From Pseudomonas fluorescens (lineage in GTDB: Bacteria > Pseudomonadota > Gammaproteobacteria > Pseudomonadales > Pseudomonadaceae), in assembly GCF_902497875.1 (NCBI RefSeq), contig NZ_CABVHY010000047.1, positions 1-39,672 on the forward strand: a stretch of DNA of 39,672 nucleotides, read 5' to 3'. A program made the position numbers and the translations under genes. This document shows, one piece after another, positions 16,546-25,081 of the stretch; the stretch's first letter is position 1; each line of letters opens with the position of its first letter. The notes beneath the pieces were generated by a model. The model did no database searches. It saw only the letters and a list, made by a program, of their open reading frames with translations, and had not been told where the DNA came from.

Positions 16546-18747
16546 ATGTCGGTAACCCCGTTGTTTTCCTTAAAACCATTGACCTGTGCGCTCAAGCTAG
16601 CAGTGATCGCGTCTTCGTGGACAGTCAGCCAGCAAGCGCTGGCGTTAACGCAGGTCGATGGAACCCACCTCACCATTAATGGTTCGACGCCGTCGGACAG
16701 TTATGAGGTGACAAACGATGGGGCGCTGACCGCGAACGGTGCCAAGACCCGCTGGATCATGGCCACAGACTCGACGCTGAACCTCACTGCCACTGAGGTC
16801 AATGCCACGGGGAAAGACGGTGTGAGGCTGCTCGATAGCGACGCGTTTATCGTCAACAGCGAGGTTAACAGTGACGGTATCGGGTTGTCCTTGTGGCATA
16901 CCCATGCGGGTAAGGGATCCCGAGCGCAGGTCACCGGGAGTACGATTACCGGGGCCGACGTCGGCGTGACGATCGGCGAAAAATCCACGTTAATGCTGGA
17001 AAGCACCACCGTCAGTGCCACCCATACCACAGGTGTCGGCGTGCTTGCCTATGGCGCCAACATCACGGCCAGTAACAGCACCATCATTGGCGGCCTCAAC
17101 GGTGTAAACCTGTACGCCGACCTCGAACTGCCCGCCAGCAACGCACTGGTCCTGGACAAGACCCGGGTAGAAGGGTTATCCGGCTCGGCTATCGTCGTGG
17201 ATGGCAGTTCCCAGACCAATGACGAAAAAATAAACATCAACGTCAACAATGGCTCCACGCTGGTCGGTGGCAACGGCACGATGCTGGAAGTCATCAACGG
17301 CGCCTCAGCCCGGTTCAAGGCCGACAACAGTGAGCTGACCGGCGACATCATCGTCGAAGCCGGCAGCAGTGCCAATGTGACGCTGGAGAACTTCGCGGTC
17401 TTGACCGGGCGCCTGGAGAACCTCACCAGTCTGGCCGTCAACAGCGATGCCAAGTGGGTCATGGTCGGTAACGGCGACATTGCCGACCTGTCCATGAATG
17501 GCGGTAAAATCCAGTTCGGCAGTCCGACGGACTTCTACAAACTCACTGTAGGAAATTTGTCTGGCAACGGTACCTTCATCATGGATGCCGACTTCACCAC
17601 CGGCCAGGTCGATACCCTTGAAGTCACCGGTAAGGCAACCGGTAACCATCATGTCTTGATGGGCAGCAGCGGTGCCGACCCAACGGGAGCAGGCAGCATT
17701 CCAGTCATTCGAATCGCCGAGGGTGATGCCTCGTTCGCGCTACTCAACGGCCCGGTGGATCTGGGTGCCTATTCCTATGACCTGATCAAACAGGGCGATA
17801 ACGCGTGGCACTTGAATACCGCCACGCGCGTCATCAGCCCCGGCACTCGTTCGGTGCTGGCCTTGTTCAACACCGCGCCGACGGTCTGGTACGGTGAGCT
17901 CAGCACCTTGCGCAGTCGCATGGGCGAGGTGCGGATGAACGAAGGCAAGGCGGGCGGCTGGGTGCGCACCTATGGCAACAAGTTCGATGTCAGCGCCAGT
18001 TCCGGCCTGGCGTATCAACAAACCCAGCAGGGCCTGTCGTTCGGTGCCGATGCACCGTTGCCAATCGGTAACGGGCAATGGCTGGCAGGTTTGCTGGGCG
18101 GTTACAGCAAGTCCGATCTGAACCTGAGTCACGGCACCAGCGGCACCGTCAACAGCTACTACGTGGGCGCGTACACCACCTGGCTGGATGAGCAGAGCGG
18201 GTACTATTTCGATGGTGTTCTCAAATTCAACCGGTTTCAGAATAAGTCCAGGGTGCAGCTCAGCGACGGTAAACAAACCAAGGGCAATTACGACAACAAC
18301 GGCGTTGGCGCGTCGCTGGAGTTTGGCCGCCACATCAAACTGGACGACGGCTACTTTGTTGAACCCTTCACCCAATTGGCGGGCGTGATCGTTCAGGGCA
18401 AGGGCTATGACCTGGATAATGGCCTGTCTGCTGAAGGTGACCGTACTCGCTCCCTGCTGGGTAAACTGGGTGCAACCGCCGGGCGGGAGTTCGATCTGGG
18501 CGAAGGCCAGGTAGTACAGCCATATGTTCGTGCCGCCTATGTGCATGAGTTCGCCAAAAACAACACAGTGCGGGTCAATAACAATGCGTTCAACAACGAC
18601 TTGTCGGGCTCCCGCGGCGAGTTGGGTGCTGGTGTGGCGGTGAAGCTGAGCGACAAGGTGTCGGCGCACGTAGATCTGGATTACAGCAACAGCGAGAAAA
18701 TCGACCAGCCATGGGGCGCGAATATTGGTTTGCATTACAGCTTTTAA
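16546..18747 (+). CDS. Type Va autotransporter, pertactin-like
   Basis: This 733-aa protein has a Sec signal peptide ending ALA near residue 33. A passenger of about 390 residues, rich in short hydrophobic/Asn/Ser/Thr repeats, fits a pertactin-like right-handed beta-helix. The linker helix VLALFNTAPTVWYGELSTLRSRMGEV (in two halves near 433-460) is characteristic of the autotransporter domain. The outer-membrane barrel from about 468 starts GGWVRTYG and ends in the aromatic C-terminal signature HYSF used for BAM recognition. No protease or esterase catalytic motif is visible, so an adhesin role is most likely. It sits between two related unknown genes, with about 240 bp on each side, and so has its own promoter. 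Its short passenger distinguishes it from large AIDA-type adhesins. Confidence 0.92.
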   Translation: MSVTPLFSLKPLTCALKLAVIASSWTVSQQALALTQVDGTHLTINGSTPSDSYEVTNDGALTANGAKTRWIMATDSTLNLTATEVNATGKDGVRLLDSDAFIVNSEVNSDGIGLSLWHTHAGKGSRAQVTGSTITGADVGVTIGEKSTLMLESTTVSATHTTGVGVLAYGANITASNSTIIGGLNGVNLYADLELPASNALVLDKTRVEGLSGSAIVVDGSSQTNDEKININVNNGSTLVGGNGTMLEVINGASARFKADNSELTGDIIVEAGSSANVTLENFAVLTGRLENLTSLAVNSDAKWVMVGNGDIADLSMNGGKIQFGSPTDFYKLTVGNLSGNGTFIMDADFTTGQVDTLEVTGKATGNHHVLMGSSGADPTGAGSIPVIRIAEGDASFALLNGPVDLGAYSYDLIKQGDNAWHLNTATRVISPGTRSVLALFNTAPTVWYGELSTLRSRMGEVRMNEGKAGGWVRTYGNKFDVSASSGLAYQQTQQGLSFGADAPLPIGNGQWLAGLLGGYSKSDLNLSHGTSGTVNSYYVGAYTTWLDEQSGYYFDGVLKFNRFQNKSRVQLSDGKQTKGNYDNNGVGASLEFGRHIKLDDGYFVEPFTQLAGVIVQGKGYDLDNGLSAEGDRTRSLLGKLGATAGREFDLGEGQVVQPYVRAAYVHEFAKNNTVRVNNNAFNNDLSGSRGELGAGVAVKLSDKVSAHVDLDYSNSEKIDQPWGANIGLHYSF

Positions 18748-18810
18748 GCGCAGTGCGCGCCACACTGTAGTCGTTCAGGTTGATCATCAGCGCCTCGATT
18801 GCGCACACTG

Positions 18811-18867
18811 AAAGCCCCGTGGGTTGTTGAACAATGGCCTGCGGGATTTTTTTCGTGGGCTTTTTTT
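18811..18867 (+). terminator. Terminator of the autotransporter gene
   Basis: AAAGCCC pairs with GGGCTTT, enclosing a smaller TTGTT-GAA-CAA type hairpin, and seven T follow. A second T-run lies inside the structure. It is 64 bp after the stop codon. Confidence 0.55.
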
Positions 18868-18890
18868 ATACCCATTGCTTCTCTGCCTAC

Positions 18891-18906
18891 CTGTTAGTTC
18901 TGACAG
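18891..18906. promoter_or_regulatory. LuxR-type box upstream of the 492-aa gene
   Basis: CTGTTAGTTCTGACAG is a near-perfect 16-bp palindrome in the CT-N12-AG frame, 87 bp before the start codon. With its flanks it matches the site at 14116 at 19 of 22 positions. TTTAAA/TTAAAT at 18930-18936 lies about 32 bp from the centre of the box, close to where a -10 should be if LuxR binds near -42. This is a motif-based prediction. Confidence 0.55.
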
Positions 18907-18977
18907 TATACAAAACCGCAGTTTTGTTCTTTAAATGTGGTCAATTGTGCGCCCGTTAAATCGATGGAGAATCCAGC

Positions 18978-20456
18978 ATGGAACGATCCAAACAACTCTC
19001 TACGCAAGACTTAAGGCCGCCGTATATTAATGGACAACTACCCGATATAAAGGGAGGGCAGCCCAATCTATTGCCCAAGAGTGTGATCGATCAGACCTTC
19101 AAGGTCTGGTTTCCCATGTGGCCCGAGTCCAATCCGTCACCGTCGCGGCCCGAGACAGTGGAGCTTTACTGGAATGGTCAGTCTGTAGGCGACAGAAGCT
19201 GGACATCGGCAATACCCTCTTCAGAACTGTTTATTGAGGTCACAACCGATAAACTGATCGAGGGAACCAACCGGCTGCACTATATTGTGAGGCTCTACAA
19301 TGGAACTCCGACCCCCTCTCTCGAGCACAGCGTAACGGTCGACAGGAGCGCGCCAGCATTTGGTCCCAGCAGCAAACTGGAGTTTGCTGCGGCGATCATT
19401 AAAGACGGCGTCACGTTCGACTACCTTGCTGCCCCGGCCAATCGGGACAGGGTAGAGGCCAGGGTCCCCACCTACATTACTGCCGCGCCGGGGCACACCA
19501 TCATCGGCTATTGGGAGCAAAGTGCCGAAGTCTCCCTCGATCCGATACGGATGCCGCCCCTGACATCGGAAAACCATAATCAACCGCCAGTCTTGACGTT
19601 TACCGGTGACTTGATCCGCGCGCGAAAGGATGGTCAGCGATTTGCAATGTATCGCGTGGAGAGCCGGGCCGGTTATACGAGCCTGCAGTCCCTGGCGGTT
19701 GAACTTAAAGTCGAAGCCCGCCAACGGCCACGGTTGTTGCCTTGGCCTGAGGTTGAAAAAGCGCTGGGAACCGGAGAACAGCAGACGCTTGACCCGCTGA
19801 AGGCTACGTCGGGAGCGGTGGTGGTGATACCGGACACCGCGAACATTTACCCGCAAGACCAGGTCTGGGTGCAGTGGGGGGTACCCGGCAGTCTGGGCGC
19901 CCACCGAGCCCCCCGGCCGATCACCCCGGGTTCGCGCCGTTACCAGATTCCGATGCCGTCGATCGCCGCGTATATCGGCAAGAGCTTGCCCGTTTCTTAT
20001 GGCGTCATCGACGCGGAGGAAGTCGAGTGGCCGTCCGTTGGCCGCAAGGTGAATATACAGAGAATACTCAGCCACAACTTCCCGACCGTTCAATGCCAAG
20101 GGCTTACCGGTGGCAGCTTGAGCTACGACAAGGTTCCGGCCACAGGCGCGGTATTAAAGATGGGTACATGGACCTTAATGACGGCCGACCAGTGGATCAT
20201 GATCAATATGACGGGAACGGGTGCAACGGGGCCGGTTGCATACCCGGCGATCCAACAGCGGCAGGTTACCGACCAGGAAGTCATCGGTGGTATCGGTATG
20301 AGAGGAGATGTCACTGTCCCAAAAGCCTTCCTGAATACGCTGCGGCGTAATGAGAGTTTTTCAGTAAAGGTCTATGTGAGTTTTGATGGCGGGCGGACGT
20401 GGCCACCGCTCGCCGCCCCTAATTTTCCGTTACTGCAGTTGACGCTGATTAACTGA
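18978..20456 (+). CDS. Multi-domain protein related to the 603-aa and 668-aa proteins (492 aa)
   Basis: Unknown function. There is no signal peptide or membrane segment. The protein has about four beta-rich units. One near residues 255-310 (LLPWPEVEKAL...YPQDQVWVQW) carries the shared D-x-V-x3-W module. The C-terminal domain from about 365 (NFPTVQC ... to the end) is clearly homologous to the C-terminus of the 603-aa protein at 36492-38303: both have P-x-VQC, then about 100 residues later an FL-x-[ST]-L-[KR]-RNE-x-F segment, then VSFDGG-x-T-[WY]. GGAG precedes the ATG. A LuxR-box-like palindrome lies upstream and a good terminator follows directly. I infer a role with the rhs-linked proteins, as a surface or toxin accessory. 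Confidence 0.75.
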   Translation: MERSKQLSTQDLRPPYINGQLPDIKGGQPNLLPKSVIDQTFKVWFPMWPESNPSPSRPETVELYWNGQSVGDRSWTSAIPSSELFIEVTTDKLIEGTNRLHYIVRLYNGTPTPSLEHSVTVDRSAPAFGPSSKLEFAAAIIKDGVTFDYLAAPANRDRVEARVPTYITAAPGHTIIGYWEQSAEVSLDPIRMPPLTSENHNQPPVLTFTGDLIRARKDGQRFAMYRVESRAGYTSLQSLAVELKVEARQRPRLLPWPEVEKALGTGEQQTLDPLKATSGAVVVIPDTANIYPQDQVWVQWGVPGSLGAHRAPRPITPGSRRYQIPMPSIAAYIGKSLPVSYGVIDAEEVEWPSVGRKVNIQRILSHNFPTVQCQGLTGGSLSYDKVPATGAVLKMGTWTLMTADQWIMINMTGTGATGPVAYPAIQQRQVTDQEVIGGIGMRGDVTVPKAFLNTLRRNESFSVKVYVSFDGGRTWPPLAAPNFPLLQLTLIN

Positions 20457-20477
20457 ACGGTTTCGGCTGAAGCAGCC

Positions 20478-20511
20478 AGCCCCGACCCTTGGTGGTAAGG
20501 ACCGGGGTTTT
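20478..20511 (+). terminator. Terminator of the 492-aa gene
   Basis: CCCCG ... CGGGG with an inner CCTT/AAGG pairing and TTTT directly after. The hairpin abuts the stop codon (20512-20514) of the convergent fimbrial adhesin gene. Confidence 0.8.
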
Positions 20512-21606
20512 CTACTTGTACGTGAGGGTGAAGTTCAACGCACCTTTGGCAGAGCCGGGGCGGATATCCCGGCTGGCTCCGGTCTGGTAGAAGCGCGCGT
20601 TAAAGTTCAGCGTGGTGTCGCCGACGGCAATCGGTAGTATCGGGACTTCAGCATTGAGTGCCACGGGTGTCGACCCATCGGCCCGCAATATCTGGATGCC
20701 CATGCCTTGCGCCACAGAGTCAGGCGACAGGCTGAACACTCCAGGGATCGGCGGGGTGACTGGCAATGAACCACTGGCACCCTCGAAGCGAATATTGGCG
20801 GTGGCTTCATTCACACCCTTGTCATCCGCTATGCAGGAACTGAGGGTGATGTGGAATGGCACCGCAGTTGTGGTGTGGCCTGGGCCGGTAAAGTCCGACA
20901 CATCCCACTCACCCAGTTGCACGGGATCGGCACTTACCTTGTTACTGCCGCAATGAGCCTGAATCACAGTGCCGATCAGCCCGACACCAAAGGCCTTGCC
21001 GGCAATGCCTGAAAAAGAGCCGCTGAACAGCTCCTGTCCGTTCAATGCCTGCGGCCCGGGCGCAATGTTGCCGGTTTTTATCAGCGTGATGTAGCTTTCA
21101 AGTTGGGAAAAACTCAACTGCGCCGATCCCATGGGTTTCTCGTGGTGAGCGGTAAAGGGGACTGTGGCATTGCCTGTGTCCGGGACGAATGCATTGCTCG
21201 CCGATTCATCGAATGGAAATCCCAGGGTGATCTGGACGCCGACACCGGGGATATTGGTCTGCAGGATCGTCTGGGTACTATTCTGGAGGCTGCTGGCAGG
21301 CAGCAATCCGGGATAAAACGGCGCACTGGCCCGAGCGTTGAAGAGCAGTCGTGCGCTGCCATCATTGTCGCAATGGATGGACAGACCCTCGTTGTTGGGC
21401 GTGGGTACGAACTGCCTCGATCGGCCTATGACGCTTCCCACAGCTGCATCCCGGGGAACGAAGACACTCTTCATGTCCTGGGTGAAGGTCATGGGGCCGG
21501 ATCCTGCTCGCCATGCGCATGTGTTGGATGCCGCCATGACCAGCTCTATCTGGCAGCTGGCCGCCAGCCCAAGGAGTCCTGTCAGCCGTCGTATGGATGA
21601 TTTCAT
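20512..21606 (-). CDS. Fimbrial tip adhesin / minor subunit, two-domain
   Basis: This 364-aa exported protein is the last gene of a chaperone-usher operon. The signal peptide begins MKSSIRRLTGLLGLA and probably ends VMA near residue 25. The length is twice that of a pilin and fits an N-terminal receptor-binding domain (cysteines at the mature N-terminus and near SIHCDND) followed by a C-terminal pilin domain. That domain begins around the AHCGSNK segment, has a second cysteine at LSSCIADD, and ends in alternating hydrophobics (ALNFTLTYK) as a donor-strand/chaperone-recognition edge. ATG 21606 follows GGGAAAAG; the frame remains open upstream without support. It starts 73 bp after the usher stop. 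The receptor cannot be predicted. Confidence 0.87.
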   Translation of the reverse strand: MKSSIRRLTGLLGLAASCQIELVMAASNTCAWRAGSGPMTFTQDMKSVFVPRDAAVGSVIGRSRQFVPTPNNEGLSIHCDNDGSARLLFNARASAPFYPGLLPASSLQNSTQTILQTNIPGVGVQITLGFPFDESASNAFVPDTGNATVPFTAHHEKPMGSAQLSFSQLESYITLIKTGNIAPGPQALNGQELFSGSFSGIAGKAFGVGLIGTVIQAHCGSNKVSADPVQLGEWDVSDFTGPGHTTTAVPFHITLSSCIADDKGVNEATANIRFEGASGSLPVTPPIPGVFSLSPDSVAQGMGIQILRADGSTPVALNAEVPILPIAVGDTTLNFNARFYQTGASRDIRPGSAKGALNFTLTYK

Positions 21607-21679
21607 GTTGTCTTTTCCCGAGTGGATGGGGGGACGCGGGTGGTCCTCCCCCTTTTGAGTCATTTGCGCAGGGCGGCGG

Positions 21680-24193
21680 TTAGTGACACGTGAGGTTTTG
21701 CAGTCGGTAGCCCTGCGCCTGCTCCATGCTCTGCGGGTCGATGCTCAATTGGCATTGCGACTCGCTCTGCTCCCCCCAGCGCACGTCCAGCGTCTGGGGC
21801 TCGGCGCTGGTCGAGAGCATGACTTGACCGGCCTGGCCAACGACACCGATAACTTCACCTTCGGCATTGCTGAGCTGCGCCCCGAACGGCAGCAACCGGC
21901 CATTGGCGGTGCTGGCAGTGATGACCAGGCGAGTGACCGAGCGGGCAGGGAAGGTGGTTTTGACTACCGCACCGCGTCTGGGGACCACCTGGGTGGTGCC
22001 GTTATCGATTTCTACCTCAGGGCCCAGCTGGTCGGTTTGCAACACCACGTGATTGACCCGATACGGACGCAGGGAAGGCACCAGGGCGTAGCCCTGTTCA
22101 TTGGTTTTCACCCCTGTGGCATTCAACACACCGACGCCGGCAATGTCCGGAACCTCCACCAGTGCCGCGGTTTCTCCCAGGTAAGGTCCCAGTTCGATGC
22201 CGTCGGCGTGCAGCAGCACCGCACCGCTGGCGTTGAGTGACACGTTGCGATAGTCGCGGCCTTGGGACAGCCCCGCACCGACACTGCCAGCGGGTGTCTG
22301 ATAGCCGAGCGAGAGTGCCGCCGACTGTTGACGACTGTCATCGTTGCTCAGGGAGGCCCGGTAATTGAGCCGGTTTTCATCGGCGCTGCCGCCCAGACTC
22401 GCACGCTGGCTATATCGGTCGCCGTTATTCTGGACATCGAAGGTCGCGCTGGTCGAATGACCGAAGCTCAATGGCACTGTCACACTCAGGCCGATCTGTC
22501 GGTCATTGTCATGGGTATCGCTCAGGGACTGAGAGGCGTACAGGTTGTAGCCCACGTCCTTGTAGTGAGTGTTGACGTTGAACTGGAACTGGCGTTGCAC
22601 ATACGCACTCTGCCAATAGTCCTGCTGTGACAAGGTCAGGCTGAGGGAGCTACGGGTACCGATGCTCTGAAAGACCGAAGCTTCCAGTCGACTTCGACGG
22701 CTGCCGTAGAAGGTCGAGTTGTTGCTGCGCTGGCGCAAGGCCTCGTCGAAATCCCGGTAGCCTTCGCTGGAGTAGCGATAACCGGCGAAGCGCAGGTTGG
22801 TATGGGTTGCGAAAGACTTGCCGTATTTCATCGCGTAACTCACACCCTGTACATTCTGCGAATCCAGGGTGTCGATATCGGCGCTGGAGTGAGTGAGGTC
22901 AAAGGCTAGGGCTCCGAATGAGCCCAGATCCCTGGACACGCCGACTGTGCCAGCCCGGTAGAAGTCACTGGCCATCAGGCCGCCATACAGCGTTGAGTTC
23001 CACGCCATGCCCATGGCCAGGGTGCCCTGCCAGAGCAACGGATCATCAAGGCCGCTGGCGCCGTTGTAGCGACCCAGCGCGCCGCTGTAGCGCCAGACCC
23101 CCTCGCGCAACAGGTTGCTGAGAGTCGAGAAGGACTGGGTAAAGCGTCGGACCTGGCCGTCGGCCTCGGTCAGGACAATTTCCAGCTCTCCACTGCCGCC
23201 ATTGGTGCTGAGGTCGTCGATTTCATACGGGCCGGGACTGACATAGGTGGAGTAGATCGGATAGCCGTTCTGCAATATTTCAAGCTTGGCGCGGGTTTGC
23301 GCGACACCGCGGATGATCGGTGCGTAACCTTGCAGGACATCAGGCAGCATCCCCAGGTCCGAACCGATGAGTACTCCCCTGATCGGCAGACTTTTGAACA
23401 CATCGCCGCTGGAAAAGGTTTCACCCAGGGTCAGATTCGCATGGGTGCCGGGCAAGTCGCGCTGGGCATAGGTGTAGGCACGGGTCCACTCACGTTTGCC
23501 GTCCTGGTTCTGACGCAGCGACTGGTTGCTGCGCAGGCGCCAGGAGCCGAGGTTGAGGCCGCTGTTGAGGTACAGGTCATCACTGCTCTGGTGCCCACGA
23601 TAACGGCTGGTGCCTTGCTGCGCCGACACCTGGTAGCTGACAAAAGCGGCATTGATGCCGTGGTCCCAGTGCTCGGGATCGACCCGGCCGATCACATCGC
23701 GGCGCATGGCGATCTGTGGGATGGAGAGGGCCAGCAGCAGCTTGCTGCCATCGAAGTCGATCTCGGCACCGGGGATCAGCGCCAGCAGATCGACGCACGG
23801 ACCTTGCAACACAGCAGGGTCGGCCAGGCTGTCGAGTCGCACGCCCAGCTCACCGAGCAATTCAGGCGACAGGCAAGGCAGCAGGCGATCACCCTCGGCG
23901 CTGAGGACGAACTCGATTTCGCGCTGGCCGAAATAACCCAGGTTGACCTGAATATCGACCCAGTAGCGTCCCGGGCCCAGGTCGGAACTGTTGGCCAGGG
24001 CGCCAAGGGCCAGCGCTCCGGCATCGCTGGCGTGGTCGGGGCTTTGGCGCATGAAGCTGGATTGAAATTCAAGATTGGGTGCCGCCAGGGCGGGCCTTGC
24101 TTCGAACAGGGTGGCGCCGCTGCTGCCGATAACGAATAAATGTACAAGGCGCAGCCGGACAGGCGCGCGTCTGCATCCGGGTAATAGTGTCAT
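21680..24193 (-). CDS. Fimbrial outer-membrane usher (FimD/PapC family)
   Basis: This usher of about 837 aa forms the outer-membrane pore that receives chaperone-subunit complexes and polymerises the fimbria. After a signal peptide ending ALA, it has the N-terminal periplasmic domain (LEFQSSFM then DLGPGRYWVDIQVN), and a conserved cysteine pair in the N-domain. The long beta-barrel includes the usher signature GVLIGSDLGMLPDVLQGYAP and VSPGPYEIDDL, and a plug region lies within it. The C-terminal domains end with the typical cysteine pair (SQCQLS and LTCH). Two starts are possible: ATG 24193, chosen because CGGAA precedes it, or GTG 24226, which would begin 4 bp after the chaperone stop and add 11 residues. 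Either way it is tightly coupled to the chaperone gene. Confidence 0.93.
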   Translation of the reverse strand: MTLLPGCRRAPVRLRLVHLFVIGSSGATLFEARPALAAPNLEFQSSFMRQSPDHASDAGALALGALANSSDLGPGRYWVDIQVNLGYFGQREIEFVLSAEGDRLLPCLSPELLGELGVRLDSLADPAVLQGPCVDLLALIPGAEIDFDGSKLLLALSIPQIAMRRDVIGRVDPEHWDHGINAAFVSYQVSAQQGTSRYRGHQSSDDLYLNSGLNLGSWRLRSNQSLRQNQDGKREWTRAYTYAQRDLPGTHANLTLGETFSSGDVFKSLPIRGVLIGSDLGMLPDVLQGYAPIIRGVAQTRAKLEILQNGYPIYSTYVSPGPYEIDDLSTNGGSGELEIVLTEADGQVRRFTQSFSTLSNLLREGVWRYSGALGRYNGASGLDDPLLWQGTLAMGMAWNSTLYGGLMASDFYRAGTVGVSRDLGSFGALAFDLTHSSADIDTLDSQNVQGVSYAMKYGKSFATHTNLRFAGYRYSSEGYRDFDEALRQRSNNSTFYGSRRSRLEASVFQSIGTRSSLSLTLSQQDYWQSAYVQRQFQFNVNTHYKDVGYNLYASQSLSDTHDNDRQIGLSVTVPLSFGHSTSATFDVQNNGDRYSQRASLGGSADENRLNYRASLSNDDSRQQSAALSLGYQTPAGSVGAGLSQGRDYRNVSLNASGAVLLHADGIELGPYLGETAALVEVPDIAGVGVLNATGVKTNEQGYALVPSLRPYRVNHVVLQTDQLGPEVEIDNGTTQVVPRRGAVVKTTFPARSVTRLVITASTANGRLLPFGAQLSNAEGEVIGVVGQAGQVMLSTSAEPQTLDVRWGEQSESQCQLSIDPQSMEQAQGYRLQNLTCH

Positions 24194-24230
24194 GGTCAGA
24201 TTCCGGGCAATGAGCGCAACAGGCACTGCA

Positions 24231-24986
24231 TCAAGGGGCCAGCTGGATCGGCAGGGTCAAAGGGGTGCTATGGCCGCCGTAGTCGTTGATGGCCGAGAAC
24301 AGCACCTGCAAGCCGGGGCCGGGCTTGACGCTGTCCAGGGGATAGGCCTGGCTGGACAATGGCTCGACCATTGCGACGTTTTGAATGGCCTGGCTCTGGC
24401 CGTCGCCTTTCACTTCGAGGCGAATGAAGGACACATGGAAAGGGGTCGGGTTATTCACCACCAGCTGCGGTTTGCCGTTGGCATCCTTGATCGACCACTG
24501 CAAATCCTTCAAACGATTGATCGGGTTATCCTTGAGCTGGATGGGGCGATAAAACAGTTTGATGCGGGTGCGCAGGGCGATATTCAGGACGTTGCCTTCG
24601 TTGGCATTGGCCTGGGGGATTTCTTGAACATTGAAATAGAACAGCGACTCTCGGTCGGTGGGCAGGGTATTGGGCAAACCGTTGATCTGGACTTGCTGTT
24701 CCTTGCCCGGGTTGAGTCGGAACAGCGGCGGCGAAGGGATGAACGGTACCGCCGTGGTGGCATCATCGGCAGCCGTGTTGACCCAGGTTTGTACGGCGAA
24801 CGTTCTGTCGCTGGGGTTGCTGACGATCAACGAAGTACTGCGCTTGTCGCTGTCGAACACCACGCGGGTTCCACTGAGGGTCAAGGCCGCCTGGCTTACG
24901 GGAATAGGTGACGCCAGCATGAACACGGTCACACAGGCGCCTAGGGCTGGCCAGGAAGTGGCAGCCTGTTTAATCAAGCCGAACAT
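24231..24986 (-). CDS. Periplasmic fimbrial chaperone (PapD/FimC family)
   Basis: This 251-aa chaperone folds fimbrial subunits by donor-strand complementation and escorts them to the usher. The signal peptide ends SQA near residue 33. The Ig-like domain 1 begins LTLSGTRVVFDSDKRSTSLIVSN (in the mature N-terminus). R41 corresponds to PapD Arg8 and K143 (RIKLFYRP) to Lys112, the two residues that anchor the subunit C-terminus. The motif ESLFYFNVQEIP at 113-124 is the family signature. AAAGG lies upstream of the ATG. It is the second gene of the operon, 95 bp after the pilin gene, with the usher following immediately. Confidence 0.95.
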   Translation of the reverse strand: MFGLIKQAATSWPALGACVTVFMLASPIPVSQAALTLSGTRVVFDSDKRSTSLIVSNPSDRTFAVQTWVNTAADDATTAVPFIPSPPLFRLNPGKEQQVQINGLPNTLPTDRESLFYFNVQEIPQANANEGNVLNIALRTRIKLFYRPIQLKDNPINRLKDLQWSIKDANGKPQLVVNNPTPFHVSFIRLEVKGDGQSQAIQNVAMVEPLSSQAYPLDSVKPGPGLQVLFSAINDYGGHSTPLTLPIQLAP

Positions 24987-25081
24987 AGGTCAGTACCTTT
25001 GGTCCCGGCGAAAGACAGGCGCCGGGACGGCATCAAGTCCTCCTTGACTGCAACAGCGCAGTCAGGGAGGGGGAGAAAGGA

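Noticed and set aside
17740..18765. A 341-codon minus-strand frame opposite the autotransporter barrel
   Set aside because: The plus strand has a complete barrel with the C-terminal aromatic signature; the antisense frame shows no start signal or family features.
23297..24139. Long plus-strand frame opposite the usher N-terminus
   Set aside because: Antisense to a well-defined usher; no ribosome-binding site or recognisable protein.
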